Source: Candidatus Paracaedibacteraceae bacterium (GTDB lineage: Bacteria; Pseudomonadota; Alphaproteobacteria; Paracaedibacterales; Paracaedibacteraceae). Taken from it: a stretch of 41,152 nucleotides of DNA. The notes beneath the pieces were generated by a model. The model worked only from the letters and a program-made list of their open reading frames with translations, did no database searches and was not told where the DNA came from. The position numbers and the translations under genes are program-made. Below, piece after piece: positions 32,934 to 41,152 of the stretch (its first letter is position 1; every line of letters begins with the position of its first letter). Location of the stretch: assembly GCA_019636055.1 (NCBI GenBank), contig JAHBYH010000005.1:1-41152 (forward strand), written 5' to 3'.

Positions 32934-33395
32934 ATGCCCCAACTCGATATGTCAACCTTTCCATCTCAGATTTTCTGGCTTGTGATTTGCTTTGGAATTT
33001 TATGTTTTGCTATGGTAGCGATTCTGATCCCTCGGATGAGTAAAATCATGGAATCACGAGCGCACGAACTTGAGCTACTAAAAACAAAAGCGAATAAATT
33101 AGCTGCCGAAGCTGATGCTTTATCCGCTAAAAACACACACGATTTTGACAAGGCAAAACATCAGGTTCATGCTCAAATATCACACATGATGAGTGACCTT
33201 AATAAAATGCGGGACGAGAAAATCCATGCCTTTGAAGAGCACGTCCATCAACAAACCCACATCTTAAGTGAGCAACTAACAAAAGATCGTCACGAAATCG
33301 AAGAAAAATCAAAGGATATACTTAAGCATTTGGTTCAGGACATTATCTCTAAACTAACAGAATCATCCCAAGCATCAACTTCTATAAAAGGATAA
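32934..33395 (+). CDS. atpF2: ATP synthase F0 subunit b'
   Basis: 153 residues: an N-terminal membrane helix (FPSQIFWLVICFGILCFAMV, about 7-26) and a long charged coiled coil to the end. FWLVICFGILC is the b'-type N-terminus of Alphaproteobacteria and cyanobacteria. It forms the peripheral stalk with b. The next gene starts 5 bp later. A ribosome site GAGGAT precedes the ATG. Confidence 0.88.
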   Translation: MPQLDMSTFPSQIFWLVICFGILCFAMVAILIPRMSKIMESRAHELELLKTKANKLAAEADALSAKNTHDFDKAKHQVHAQISHMMSDLNKMRDEKIHAFEEHVHQQTHILSEQLTKDRHEIEEKSKDILKHLVQDIISKLTESSQASTSIKG

Positions 33396-33400
33396 AGACC

Positions 33401-33940
33401 ATGCACGAAACATCTTTTTTTGACGCTAGTTTTGTTGTTCTCATTGGATTCCTTGTTTTTATGGGAACGGTTTTAAAGTTTGGTTATCGCAAAGCGATTC
33501 AAGGAATTGATGCCCAGATCAAAGAGGTATCGCTTACGTTAGAAGAAGCCCAGACCCTTTTACAGATTGCTCAAGATCGCAAACAAACAGAGCTGCAATT
33601 AGAAAAACAATTGTCAAAAGAAATTGATGCAATGAAAAAGGCAGCAGACAAACAAATTGAAGAACTACAGCGAACGATGCATGCTAATATCGAAGCAATC
33701 CTCGAACGTAAACAGCTTGCGGCAGATTCAACCCTTGACCTCATGCGCAACAGTACAGTTCGACAACTGCAAGAAACATTAACACACGAAGCGGTTACTA
33801 TTGTACAGCAGTCCATTAAGGCTTTTGATTCAGAGCAAGCACAAAAACTAAATGATTTAGCTATACAAGAACTTAAAGTGTTGCTAACGAATACAGGGGC
33901 AAATAATAACGGTGGATCTAAAAAAAAAGCAATTGCATAG
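33401..33940 (+). CDS. atpF: ATP synthase F0 subunit b
   Basis: 179 residues with one N-terminal helix (FFDASFVVLIGFLVFMGTVL) and a long heptad-type coiled coil (ISFEEAQTLLQ-like and KELEELQ-like repeats) ending in a Lys-rich tail. It pairs with b' to join F1 to F0. It is the last F0 gene; F1 genes are not in the window, as expected for Alphaproteobacteria, where the F1 operon is separate. Confidence 0.9.
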   Translation: MHETSFFDASFVVLIGFLVFMGTVLKFGYRKAIQGIDAQIKEVSLTLEEAQTLLQIAQDRKQTELQLEKQLSKEIDAMKKAADKQIEELQRTMHANIEAILERKQLAADSTLDLMRNSTVRQLQETLTHEAVTIVQQSIKAFDSEQAQKLNDLAIQELKVLLTNTGANNNGGSKKKAIA

Positions 33941-34246
33941 AACACCATAAATGGAACAGTCTTTCCTAAAAAACAACTGAGCCTACCTCTATGCTTGAGT
34001 TGATTTATGAAGAATCGGTTACATATTAATGCTTAAAACCCGGTGATTATTAGTTGGTTAGCGACCCGCGCTACTCCGTCATTCCTAAGCAAGATTAACA
34101 AACGAATTATTGATCGTCATTTTTTGCCCCTCCCCCGCTCTTCGAGCGACCTCTCCCCAAGGTAGAGGAGACGTTAGGGCCTTATAACGACACGGATTAA
34201 TTATAATTTGATAGGAAGTTTTTTACTTTCTTACATCGAATTCACG
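33941..34246. other. Intergenic region with GC-rich hairpin, no gene
   Basis: The gap between converging atpF and the MFS gene has no credible ORF. At 34126-34172 lies a C-rich block with hairpin CGCTC-TTC-GAGCG (34136-34148) followed by CCTCT...AGAGG (34150-34169). It stands out from the AT-rich surroundings and resembles dispersed REP-type elements. No clean T-tract follows, so terminator action is uncertain. Confidence 0.5.
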
Positions 34247-34249
34247 TTA
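34226..34249. repeat. Solo end of the 26-kb palindromic element
   Basis: The 24 bp CTTTCTTACATCGAATTCAC + GTTA match 26197-26220 at all but two positions. In both places the copy ends at or a few bases before a minus-strand stop codon. No left arm is seen here, so it is a lone or decayed end. Confidence 0.5.
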
Positions 34250-35449
34250 ACTAAATGCTCTCTGAGCCTCAGCCTTTATATCTGCCTTCTCAAACTTCAA
34301 AATCAAGAGGGTTAAAGCAAAAGCAACGATCATAATACCTAGAATAATTAACGCAACATTATACGCTGTACCATTATAAAAGTATCCCATTAAGGCAATG
34401 CTTAAAGAAATCAGCAATGAGCGAAAACTCATAATAAGGGAGGATGCTGCGCCTCGAATATTAGGGAATATTTCTAATGATGACGCAAAAATTAGAGGAT
34501 AAACAATCGCAGCGCCAGAAGCGAACAAGACCATAGATAAGGTTGTCGCAAATGCCTCACATTCCCCTAGAAGACTTAAGGTCAGCATAAGCAATGCCCC
34601 GCCAATGCCCATTGCTCCGCCAATCATTAAACTCCTGTGACGCCCCATACGAGAGGAGAAATTGGATGAAAAAGAACTAACCAGTGAAAAGGCACCAACA
34701 ATGATACCTTGATGCAAAGAATATTCGACAATATTAACCTGATAGGTTTGTTGGTATAAAAATGCAGCACACGCAATAAACGCGAAATAAGCAGCACCGC
34801 ACGTACTTGGGACAATTGCATAAACCATAAATCGACCACTGGACAACAGTTGCTTAAAATCAGCAGTAATTTTACGGACTGAAATGATGTCTCGTTCTTG
34901 ACGCGTCTCAGGTAAATACAAAACCAAGAGCACCCAAGAAACCACCGTCACTAAGGCTACAACGCCATAATTCCCACGCCAACCAATAGCTTCATTAATG
35001 AAACCACCCAAGACAGGAGCCAAGGCCATCGCTGTTGTTAAAAAGGAATTCATAACCCCAATAAGACGAGCTGATTTTTCACCTTGATAAGCATCGGCAA
35101 TCATTGCAAAGACGATAACAGCAGAGGCAGAAGCCCCTACCCCCTGAAAAAATCGCGCCAGCAACAAAAGAGGCAAGTCAGGTGCGAGAACACACCCAAC
35201 AGCCCCCAATACCATAATCAAGTTCCCAATAACCATCAAGGGACGACGACCATAAGCTTCGGACAAAGGCCCATAAACAAGGGCCGCCAAACAAAATCCG
35301 GCAAAATTTACAGCAACCGTGAGTTGAATCTCACCTTCACCAACAGCAAAATACCGTGCCATATCAGGAAATCCGGGCACAGAAATATCAACCTCAATAC
35401 AACAAGCAACGAGGGATAAAACAAGTAATGGAAAAAACAGACGCGACAT
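34247..35449 (-). CDS. Bcr/CflA-type MFS drug exporter
   Basis: 400 residues, 12 membrane helices. The loop 2-3 motif GPLSEAYGRRPLMVIG (MFS motif A) and DISVPGFPDMARYF near the N-terminus are typical of the Bcr/CflA drug-resistance subfamily (14-TMS forms are longer). The helix-5 motif APVLGGFINEAIGWRGNY is the antiporter motif C. It would extrude small molecules by proton antiport; the substrate is unknown. A good minus-strand promoter lies about 200 bp upstream (35651-35678). The last codons abut the solo repeat at 34226. Confidence 0.85.
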   Translation of the reverse strand: MSRLFFPLLVLSLVACCIEVDISVPGFPDMARYFAVGEGEIQLTVAVNFAGFCLAALVYGPLSEAYGRRPLMVIGNLIMVLGAVGCVLAPDLPLLLLARFFQGVGASASAVIVFAMIADAYQGEKSARLIGVMNSFLTTAMALAPVLGGFINEAIGWRGNYGVVALVTVVSWVLLVLYLPETRQERDIISVRKITADFKQLLSSGRFMVYAIVPSTCGAAYFAFIACAAFLYQQTYQVNIVEYSLHQGIIVGAFSLVSSFSSNFSSRMGRHRSLMIGGAMGIGGALLMLTLSLLGECEAFATTLSMVLFASGAAIVYPLIFASSLEIFPNIRGAASSLIMSFRSLLISLSIALMGYFYNGTAYNVALIILGIMIVAFALTLLILKFEKADIKAEAQRAFS

Positions 35450-35750
35450 GATCGTACTCCTGATCAGGTTTAAACATCAATTATAATGGAAATAGGGATA
35501 AAAAGCTAAAAAGTCTATATAATTAGATCCGATAATTTTCCAACAAGATACAAAGAGCAAAACGTACAATTAAGTTCATAAGCAACGATATAATACTGCC
35601 GGAGAATCAAATGGAATGACTATACGTATTGGATACATAGACAACTCTTTTGTATACCAATATCACAGTCCCCGTCAAGACAAACAAACCACTAGCCATC
35701 CCCTAGCACCTATGCCATAATTCAATGAATCATATTGTGGAGGATTTTTC
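35450..35750. other. Divergent promoter region between MFS exporter and recA
   Basis: A 301-bp AT-rich gap. Besides the minus-strand promoter listed separately, a plus-strand TATAAT stands at 35589-35594 with only a weak -35 (TACAAT type), and CATAAT at 35716-35721. The recA ribosome site is GTGGAGGA. I looked for the alphaproteobacterial SOS box (GTTC-N7-GTTC) and for CTGT-N8-ACAG and found neither. Confidence 0.45.
35651..35678 (-). promoter_or_regulatory. Predicted sigma-70 promoter for the MFS exporter
   Basis: The minus strand reads TTGACG (35673-35678), a 16-nt spacer and TATACA (35651-35656), both close to consensus. It points at the MFS gene and would give a leader of nearly 200 nt. 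Confidence 0.45.
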
Positions 35751-36806
35751 ATGACAACAACAGATAAAGGAAAAGCGTTAGACGCCGCTCTATCCCAGAT
35801 TGAACGCGCTTTTGGCAAAGGATCCGTCATGCGTCTTGGTCAACGCGAAACCGTTGAAATTGATGCGGTCTCTTCAGGCTCATTGGGGCTTGATATTGCT
35901 TTGGGTATCGGCGGGTTCCCGCGTGGTCGTATCATCGAAATTTATGGCCCTGAATCATCCGGTAAGACAACATTGGCTCTACATGCTGTTGCCGAAGCAC
36001 AAAAAACTGGAGGCACTTGTGCATTCGTTGACGCAGAACATGCCCTTGATCCATCCTATGCCAGGAAATTAGGTGTCAATATTGATAATCTAATTATTTC
36101 CCAGCCGGATACAGGGGAACAAGCTTTAGAAATTGCAGACACTCTTGTCCGCAGTGGCGCCATCGATGTTTTGATCGTTGACTCGGTTGCAGCATTGGTT
36201 CCAAAAGCTGAACTCGAAGGTGACATGGGTGATTCTCATATGGGGCTACAAGCTCGTTTGATGAGCCAAGCCTTGCGTAAGTTAACAGGATCTATTCACA
36301 AAACCAACTGTATGGTTATTTTCATCAACCAGATTCGCCAAAAAATTGGTGTGATGTTTGGTAACCCCGAAACCACAACTGGTGGTAATGCGTTGAAATT
36401 TTATGCCTCTGTTCGCCTCGACATTCGTCGTATTGGATCCATTAAAGACAAAGATCAGGTTGTTGGTAACCAAACCCGTGTCAAAGTTGTTAAAAACAAA
36501 ATGGCCCCTCCTTTTAAAGTGGTTGATTTTGACATCATGTACGGCGAAGGAGTTTCCAAAACCGGTGAGCTCATTGACCTCGGCGTTTCTGCTGGCGTTG
36601 TTGACAAGGCCGGATCTTGGTATTCCATGGGATCCCAACGTATTGGTCAAGGCAAAGAGTCTGCGCGTCAATTCTTAAAGGATAACCCGGACATTGCCAC
36701 CCAAATCGAAACAGCGATCCGTGGTAATGCCGGTCTTTTAGCCGATGGCATGATGCGTGGTCCTGATGGGGAAACTGCGGGTGAAGCCGAGGCAGATGCT
36801 GCGTAA
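35751..36806 (+). CDS. recA: Recombinase RecA
   Basis: 351 residues. Walker [10 protein letters not shown] (about 65-73), [20 protein letters not shown] (Walker B and loop L1), and [20 protein letters not shown] with [17 protein letters not shown] (loop L2) are diagnostic. It forms filaments on single-stranded DNA for homologous recombination and SOS induction. The C-terminus is short and acidic. It would also be the recombinase for exchanges between the toxin-linker repeats at the left end of the window. No SOS box is visible upstream. Confidence 0.97.
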   Translation: MTTTDKGKALDAALSQIERAFGKGSVMRLGQRETVEIDAVSSGSLGLDIALGIGGFPRGRIIEIYGPESSGKTTLALHAVAEAQKTGGTCAFVDAEHALDPSYARKLGVNIDNLIISQPDTGEQALEIADTLVRSGAIDVLIVDSVAALVPKAELEGDMGDSHMGLQARLMSQALRKLTGSIHKTNCMVIFINQIRQKIGVMFGNPETTTGGNALKFYASVRLDIRRIGSIKDKDQVVGNQTRVKVVKNKMAPPFKVVDFDIMYGEGVSKTGELIDLGVSAGVVDKAGSWYSMGSQRIGQGKESARQFLKDNPDIATQIETAIRGNAGLLADGMMRGPDGETAGEAEADAA

Positions 36807-36817
36807 ATATTGAGAAT

Positions 36818-36845
36818 CCTACCCCTCTCTAAAGAGAGGGGTAGG
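36818..36845 (+). terminator. Hairpin after recA
   Basis: A perfect 13-bp stem with a 2-nt loop: arms CCTACCCCTCTCT (36818-36830) and AGAGAGGGGTAGG (36833-36845). It sits 12 bp after the recA stop between converging genes. No T-run follows on either strand, so it is a strong structure but not a textbook Rho-independent terminator. Confidence 0.55.
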
Positions 36846-36877
36846 AAAACTCTCTACCAGATTCAACAAGCTGCATA

Positions 36878-37717
36878 TTATCTCACCAAATACCCTAAGA
36901 AAACCAATAGACCAACCCACTGGTTGACAACAAAGAAATCTCGACATTGGTCAACATTTTTCAAATCCAAAACCTGTAATTTTTTCAAAATATAGGCAAT
37001 AGCCCCGGCAAAAAATACATATGGTAAAAAGCTAGAATGTGCTAAATAGCAAGATAGACTTAATAACATACCCATCCCTAAATAGAGAATTGTAATAATA
37101 GTTTTGGGGGCTTTTTCAAAAACCAAAGCAGTTGATCCGATATCTAAATGGCGATCATCCTCAATATCCTGAAAAGCATAAACCGTATCATAAGCAACCG
37201 TCCATAAAATCCCCGCAACATAACCAAAAACAACGCCCATATGGAAAATATTTGGCGTAAAAATTGCAACAGCCATGGGAAAACCGATATTAAAGGCCAA
37301 ACCCAACACAACTTGCGGATAATTCGTAAATCTTTTGGCTAAGGGATAGACCATGAATAATATTGTGGCAACAACGCCAATCACCCAACATCGAACAGGA
37401 AACTGAATCAGAACCAATAAACCAATGGCGCACAGTGTCAAGAAGAAGCAAAAAGCAGCCTTAAGACTCACTTCACCAGAGACCAAGGGTCTCAGTTTTG
37501 TGCGCGCGACGCGTTGATCCACGTCACGATCAAAATAATCATTAACAATACAGCCTGCTGCACGCATAGCAGTTGCTCCTAGAGCAAACAGAGCCATCAA
37601 TTTTAAATCGATAGCAAATCCTTGAATATAGGCAAGCCCCCACCAACAGGGAAATAAAATTAAAGCAATCCCGATGGGTTTATCAAATCGCCCTAAACGC
37701 AACAATGAATTTAACAT
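36878..37717 (-). CDS. ubiA: 4-hydroxybenzoate polyprenyltransferase UbiA
   Basis: 279 residues, eight to nine membrane helices. The two Asp-rich prenyl-diphosphate motifs are NDYFDRDVD (about 60-68, within AAGCIVNDYFDRDVDQRVAR) and DTVYAFQDIEDD (about 184-195). It attaches the polyprenyl chain to 4-hydroxybenzoate in ubiquinone synthesis at the inner membrane. Its start overlaps the rpiB stop by 7 bp. Confidence 0.93.
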   Translation of the reverse strand: MLNSLLRLGRFDKPIGIALILFPCWWGLAYIQGFAIDLKLMALFALGATAMRAAGCIVNDYFDRDVDQRVARTKLRPLVSGEVSLKAAFCFFLTLCAIGLLVLIQFPVRCWVIGVVATILFMVYPLAKRFTNYPQVVLGLAFNIGFPMAVAIFTPNIFHMGVVFGYVAGILWTVAYDTVYAFQDIEDDRHLDIGSTALVFEKAPKTIITILYLGMGMLLSLSCYLAHSSFLPYVFFAGAIAYILKKLQVLDLKNVDQCRDFFVVNQWVGLLVFLGYLVR

Positions 37718-38136
37718 GAGAATTGATCGACCCGTGTTTGATGACGACCACCGTCAAAGGAAAAGGATACAAACGCATCAACAATGTGTTTCGCCAGTTC
37801 ATCCCCCAAGACTCGCCCCCCCAAACAGAGAACATTAGCATTGTTATGCTGACGCGCTAGTTGGGCATCCAGCCCTGTCGAACATCGAGCAGCTCTGATA
37901 TGTTGGTGACGATTCACAGCCATACACATCCCAAGTCCCGTTCCACAAATCAAAATCCCCAACGCGTCAGGATCTGTTTTAAGAGCATCTGCTAATTTCT
38001 GGGCATAATCCGGATAGTTGACAGACTCCAATGACTTTGTTCCCAAGTCAATAACGGTATGACTTGTTAAATAACCTTTTAAGATTGCTTTAAGAGCAAA
38101 TCCCCCATGATCAGCTGCAATATAAATTTTTGACAT
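37711..38136 (-). CDS. rpiB: Ribose 5-phosphate isomerase B
   Basis: 141 residues of the RpiB/LacAB fold. IYIAADHGGFALKAIL at the N-terminus, ILICGTGLGMCMAVNRHQHI with the catalytic Cys, and ARQHNNANVLCLGGRVLG are family signatures. It interconverts ribulose 5-phosphate and ribose 5-phosphate in the pentose phosphate pathway. It is cotranscribed with ubiA (7-bp overlap), an odd functional pairing. The upstream ribosome site is weak. Confidence 0.93.
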   Translation of the reverse strand: MSKIYIAADHGGFALKAILKGYLTSHTVIDLGTKSLESVNYPDYAQKLADALKTDPDALGILICGTGLGMCMAVNRHQHIRAARCSTGLDAQLARQHNNANVLCLGGRVLGDELAKHIVDAFVSFSFDGGRHQTRVDQFSC

Positions 38137-38455
38137 ACTCTATTCTTTCTTTTATATAGTCGTTTCAGTTGATTCTCCGACGAAGGAAAAGAAACGACGT
38201 GTCCAATGAAAAGCACGAACGAAGATATAATACCAAGTCTCAGATTAAATTATACGAATGGATTTCAGAGTGAGGCTGCGCAAGTGTACAAAAGCACATG
38301 CGCAAAGCCGAATCTCGCAAAATTCGTTTGGAGAATTTAGAAATGAGATTTGGTATAACAACCTTCCAGTCACAAATCAAATAACTATAGACCAATTATT
38401 TTTAATAATATCACTGAATTAATAAGATCGACAAGTTCTCATCATGACTTTATCT
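38137..38455. other. Intergenic region holding a palindromic element
   Basis: A 319-bp stretch without a credible gene, between the start of rpiB and the end of the orphan gene at 38456. The MITE-like palindrome at 38230-38356 fills its middle. I see nothing else identifiable. Confidence 0.6.
38230..38356. repeat. 127-bp MITE-like palindromic element
   Basis: Terminal inverted repeats of about 22 bp with a few mismatches: ATACCAAGTCTCAGATTAAA at the left and the complement of ...AAATGAGATTTGGTAT at the right. Inside lie further inverted arms (GAGGCTGCGCAAGTG / CACATGCGCAAAGCC) so the whole forms one long imperfect stem. There is no ORF. No clear target-site duplication is seen. It differs in sequence from the 26081 element. 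Confidence 0.65.
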
Positions 38456-38881
38456 CTATTGAATGTTCTTGAGTCTCAAGATCGTTCTCTCAGTCAATTT
38501 CATTAAATCACACCTTGGCACTGGAAACATATTTGATACGGCCTCCTTAAAAATTCTTAGGTTTTCGATCGTAAATTCGCCGGGCTGTAATAACTTTCGA
38601 TGCAATGCCGTTGCCTCAAGATTGGGTTCTTCATGATCTTTATAAAACCATATCCAATAATCCAAATCACGCTGATCAATATTTGCCCGTTGAATCAAGT
38701 GATAATCCAGCGTTGGGACAACCACAGGGACTAAAGAATGCACAGGCAGTCTTGGACGTTCAGATACCTCTTGCGGCACAAACTGTACTTTATAAAAGAA
38801 GTCAAACTTGATATGATTTAACGTATCGGATTCATCATAAGCATTCAAAAAACTAAAGAGCAACATTAAAACATGAAGCAT
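38456..38881 (-). CDS. Small probable secreted orphan protein
   Basis: 141 residues with a short N-terminal hydrophobic signal (MLHVLMLLFSFLNAYDES). An excellent ribosome site AGGAGGTGTAA precedes the ATG. The mature part has a Pro/Val-rich stretch (VHSLVPVVVPTLDYHLIQ) and an acidic middle (WIWFYKDHEEPNLEA). I recognise no family. It is a lone minus-strand gene divergent from ccmF. Secretion is a prediction from the signal alone. Confidence 0.6.
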   Translation of the reverse strand: MLHVLMLLFSFLNAYDESDTLNHIKFDFFYKVQFVPQEVSERPRLPVHSLVPVVVPTLDYHLIQRANIDQRDLDYWIWFYKDHEEPNLEATALHRKLLQPGEFTIENLRIFKEAVSNMFPVPRCDLMKLTERTILRLKNIQ

Positions 38882-39017
38882 TTACACCTCCTGATGTATC
38901 TATATTTATGATATGATGTTAAAGTTACTAATTCGTGAAACCGGATGTGTAAAACTCGACAGTGTCCTCAATTTTCGGTAAAGTTAGTGCAATGTTGTTG
39001 GTTGCTAAGGAAATAAA

Positions 39018-41099
39018 ATGGGCGGTCTACCCTATGTTGGTCAGGGGCTTTTACTGGTCACAGCCCTCTTAATGAGCCTATCAACTCGATTTTCAAAACT
39101 AAGCTTAGTCAGTCTTATCATGTTGCTCAGCTGTTTCGGCTTGCTTATCTATGCCCATGTTACATCGGATTTTTCCTTTGTTCACGTTGTTCAATATTCC
39201 CATACAACCAAACCACTCCTCTATAAAATTTCTGGTGTCTGGGGAAATCACGAGGGATCAATGTTATTATGGCTTGTGCTTTTTTATAGCATGGGCATCT
39301 TGGCTACTCGTTCTTATCCTAAGGCATTAGCTTGGCTAAATTATATTGCACTTTCGATCGTTCTATTCCTCATTATGGCATGCGATCCTTTCAAGAGCAT
39401 GGCAATGTCTGTGGATAACGGACAGGACTTGAATCCGTTACTTCAAGATCCGCTTTTGGCAATCCACCCACCGATTCTATATCTGGGTATTGTCACCAGT
39501 TTTATTCCTGTTTTGCTGGCGATCAGTGGCGGGATATCTCAGTTATCTCGATTTTGGATAACTGTTTCATGGACTTTTATGGCTATTGGCATTTCACTCG
39601 GTAGTTTTTGGGCTTATTATGAATTGGGTTGGGGTGGCTGGTGGTTTTGGGATCCTGTTGAAAACGCAGCCCTTGTTCCATGGCTCCTCCAAACAGCCGC
39701 TTTGCACAGCTCAATCAAGACCCAATCACGCTCAGCCCTGTCTTTTTGTTTCATGAGTATGGCCAGCAGTTTAATCGGCACCTTTATTATCCGATCAGGC
39801 CTTGTCACTTCAGTCCATAGTTTTGCTATTGATCCTGAACGCGGTCTTTTCTTGGCACTTGTTTGCTGTGTTATTCTGATCCCCCTTGCTTGGCAAGTCT
39901 GGAAAACCACGCCTCAACTCAACAAAATGAATACCGTGGTAACCCCTCTTAGTATCGGGATTTTTCTTATGGGCTTTGCTGCCCTTGTTGTTACATTTGG
40001 CACCGTGTATCCCATTATCCTCAGTTGGTTCGGCCACCTAATTACGGTGGGTGCTCCTTACTTCAATAAAACAATCATTCCTGTTTTCCTTAGTATCATC
40101 GTTTTAATGGCTGTTGATCCTTGGGAAAAATCCTATAATGCAGGCAGCCCATCTCTTTTAATTGCAGCCATTAGTGCCTTGATTTTATGGGACTATGGCC
40201 ATCAGAAAAGCATCCCCGTCTTATTTGGCTTTGCCCTGGGGATGGGACTTTGTAGTAGTATGGTTCTTGGAATCATTTATCGGCACTGGGCAAAAACAAA
40301 AATCCCTATGGTTCTTGCTCATTTTGCTGTGGGGTTATCTGCTATCGGAATTGCCCTTAGTTCCGGATACGAAGAAGATAAGTTGGTCGCCCTCAAGGTT
40401 CATGAGACCACAACCATTCACAATATTCCGATCACATTTTCCGAATTAAAGGGTGAACGGGGTGATAATTTCATGGCTCAAACAGCTGTCCTGACCACAG
40501 ACAAAGGCCACCTTAAACCTGAAAAGAGATTCTTTATCACACAAAAAATTATCCACCCCGAATCAGCTATTCAATCACGAGGTCTCGATCATCTTTATGT
40601 AACATTAGGCGATCGTTATGATGATGACAGTTGGGGATTTCGTCTAAGCTACAAGCCTTGGATTAATTTAATGTGGCTTGGTTTTGCTCTCCTGGGTCTT
40701 GCGGGGTTCTTATCCATCACTAAACGCTGGTGGTTGTATCTCCTATTCCCCCTATTTCTTATCGATGGCCAAGCTATTGAGGTTCACGAACAACTTCCGG
40801 ACCCAAGCCAAGAGCGACGTGCCGTTTATCTGGGATCACAACTTTTATGTCCAACCTGTAATGGGCAACATCTCAATGAATCCGCCGTTGATGAAGCAGA
40901 ACTTCTTCGCAAAATTATCCGACGACAAATTGAAACAGGCTATACCGACCAACAAATCATTGACTGGTTCGTGGACCGATACGGAGACCGCGTTCTGATC
41001 TCCCCTCCCCTTGGGTGGGCAACCTTATTATTATGGATCTTACCTTGGGTCATTTTAGGCATCGGAATGTGGACAAGATTTCGCCATAAATCCCCCTAA
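39018..41099 (+). CDS. ccmF: CcmF-CcmH fusion, cytochrome c heme lyase
   Basis: 693 residues that join two normally separate proteins. Residues 1 to about 570 are CcmF: GVWGNHEGSMLLW, AIHPPILYLG, the heme-handling WGGWWFWDPVENA (WWD domain, about 205-217), and a periplasmic domain with PEKRFFITQKIIHPESAI. Residues about 575-693 are CcmH: a membrane/signal helix, then LLCPTCNGQ with Cys611 and Cys614, SAVDEAELLRKIIRRQIETG, YTDQQIIDWFVDRYGDRVL and a C-terminal helix. CcmF attaches heme to apocytochrome c; CcmH reduces or presents its Cys-x2-Cys-His. The CcmF part is a little shorter than usual (about 640). The usual LRCxxCQ of CcmH reads LLCPTCNGQ here. Confidence 0.9.
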   Translation: MGGLPYVGQGLLLVTALLMSLSTRFSKLSLVSLIMLLSCFGLLIYAHVTSDFSFVHVVQYSHTTKPLLYKISGVWGNHEGSMLLWLVLFYSMGILATRSYPKALAWLNYIALSIVLFLIMACDPFKSMAMSVDNGQDLNPLLQDPLLAIHPPILYLGIVTSFIPVLLAISGGISQLSRFWITVSWTFMAIGISLGSFWAYYELGWGGWWFWDPVENAALVPWLLQTAALHSSIKTQSRSALSFCFMSMASSLIGTFIIRSGLVTSVHSFAIDPERGLFLALVCCVILIPLAWQVWKTTPQLNKMNTVVTPLSIGIFLMGFAALVVTFGTVYPIILSWFGHLITVGAPYFNKTIIPVFLSIIVLMAVDPWEKSYNAGSPSLLIAAISALILWDYGHQKSIPVLFGFALGMGLCSSMVLGIIYRHWAKTKIPMVLAHFAVGLSAIGIALSSGYEEDKLVALKVHETTTIHNIPITFSELKGERGDNFMAQTAVLTTDKGHLKPEKRFFITQKIIHPESAIQSRGLDHLYVTLGDRYDDDSWGFRLSYKPWINLMWLGFALLGLAGFLSITKRWWLYLLFPLFLIDGQAIEVHEQLPDPSQERRAVYLGSQLLCPTCNGQHLNESAVDEAELLRKIIRRQIETGYTDQQIIDWFVDRYGDRVLISPPLGWATLLLWILPWVILGIGMWTRFRHKSP

Positions 41100-41152
41100 A
41101 AAACTAAAGTTTTACAAATATTTATCACAACGGACGTAATGACTTTTAGGGG

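Noticed and set aside
35450..35750. An SOS (LexA) box before recA
   Set aside because: Neither GTTC-N7-GTTC nor CTGT-N8-ACAG could be found in the gap.
41093..41152. Inverted repeat CCCCTAAAA / TTTTAGGGG at the right edge
   Set aside because: The two short arms are about 40 bp apart and the right arm is cut by the window end, so a terminator or element cannot be judged.

Overview
The window looks like the chromosome of an AT-rich alphaproteobacterium. Evidence is an F0-only ATP synthase operon (atpI-atpB-atpE-b'-b, with no F1 genes attached), a CckA-type hybrid histidine kinase, recA, and a ubiA/rpiB pair. Composition and gene mix suggest a protist-associated lineage such as Holosporales (Paracaedibacter/Odyssella-like). 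That placement is inference; no rRNA gene is present to test it.

Region 1 (1-4530) is a mosaic accessory island. It holds a row of displaced contact-dependent inhibition (CDI) toxin C-termini, each followed by a small AT-rich immunity candidate. Two toxin tips carry the Asp-x2-His-x3-Glu catalytic pattern of colicin E3-type 16S rRNA nucleases. A 129-bp repeat marks the point where toxin tips are swapped. A stray DUF637-type hemagglutinin fragment, a 46-codon piece resembling a tyrosine integrase, and a 50-nt 3' fragment of a tRNA-Thr(CGU) gene close the island, as expected for an element integrated at a tRNA gene lying to the left of the window.

Region 2 (4551-6055) is an overlapping two-gene unit: a small P-loop kinase and an aminoglycoside/spectinomycin-type phosphotransferase.

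Region 3 (6042-22070) is a complete aryl polyene (APE, xanthomonadin/flexirubin-like pigment) biosynthetic cluster. One long minus-strand operon has the canonical order C-D-E-F-G-H-I-J-(ammonia lyase)-K-L-M-N-O-P-Q-R. It is headed by an unassigned lipoprotein gene, and the Sfp-type phosphopantetheinyl transferase (ApeB-like) is divergent. Tandem -35/-10 promoters can be read in the divergent gap. The parts fit a coherent pathway: an aryl starter from the ammonia lyase, activation by ApeH, loading on two ACPs, iterative ketosynthase/reductase/dehydratase cycles, and LolA/MMPL/lipoprotein-assisted export to the outer membrane.

Region 4 (22124-31337) holds a secreted orphan, a PAP2-like membrane protein, ispG, csaA, a LysE/ArgO exporter, another secreted orphan, a 134-bp palindromic element, cckA, an OPT-family transporter with a clear terminator, and a DNA repair methyltransferase.

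Region 5 (31412-41152) holds the F0 operon (with an unusual 266-bp gap after atpE), a Bcr/CflA-type MFS exporter, recA, ubiA, rpiB, a second MITE-like palindrome, a secreted orphan, and a single-ORF CcmF-CcmH fusion for cytochrome c maturation.
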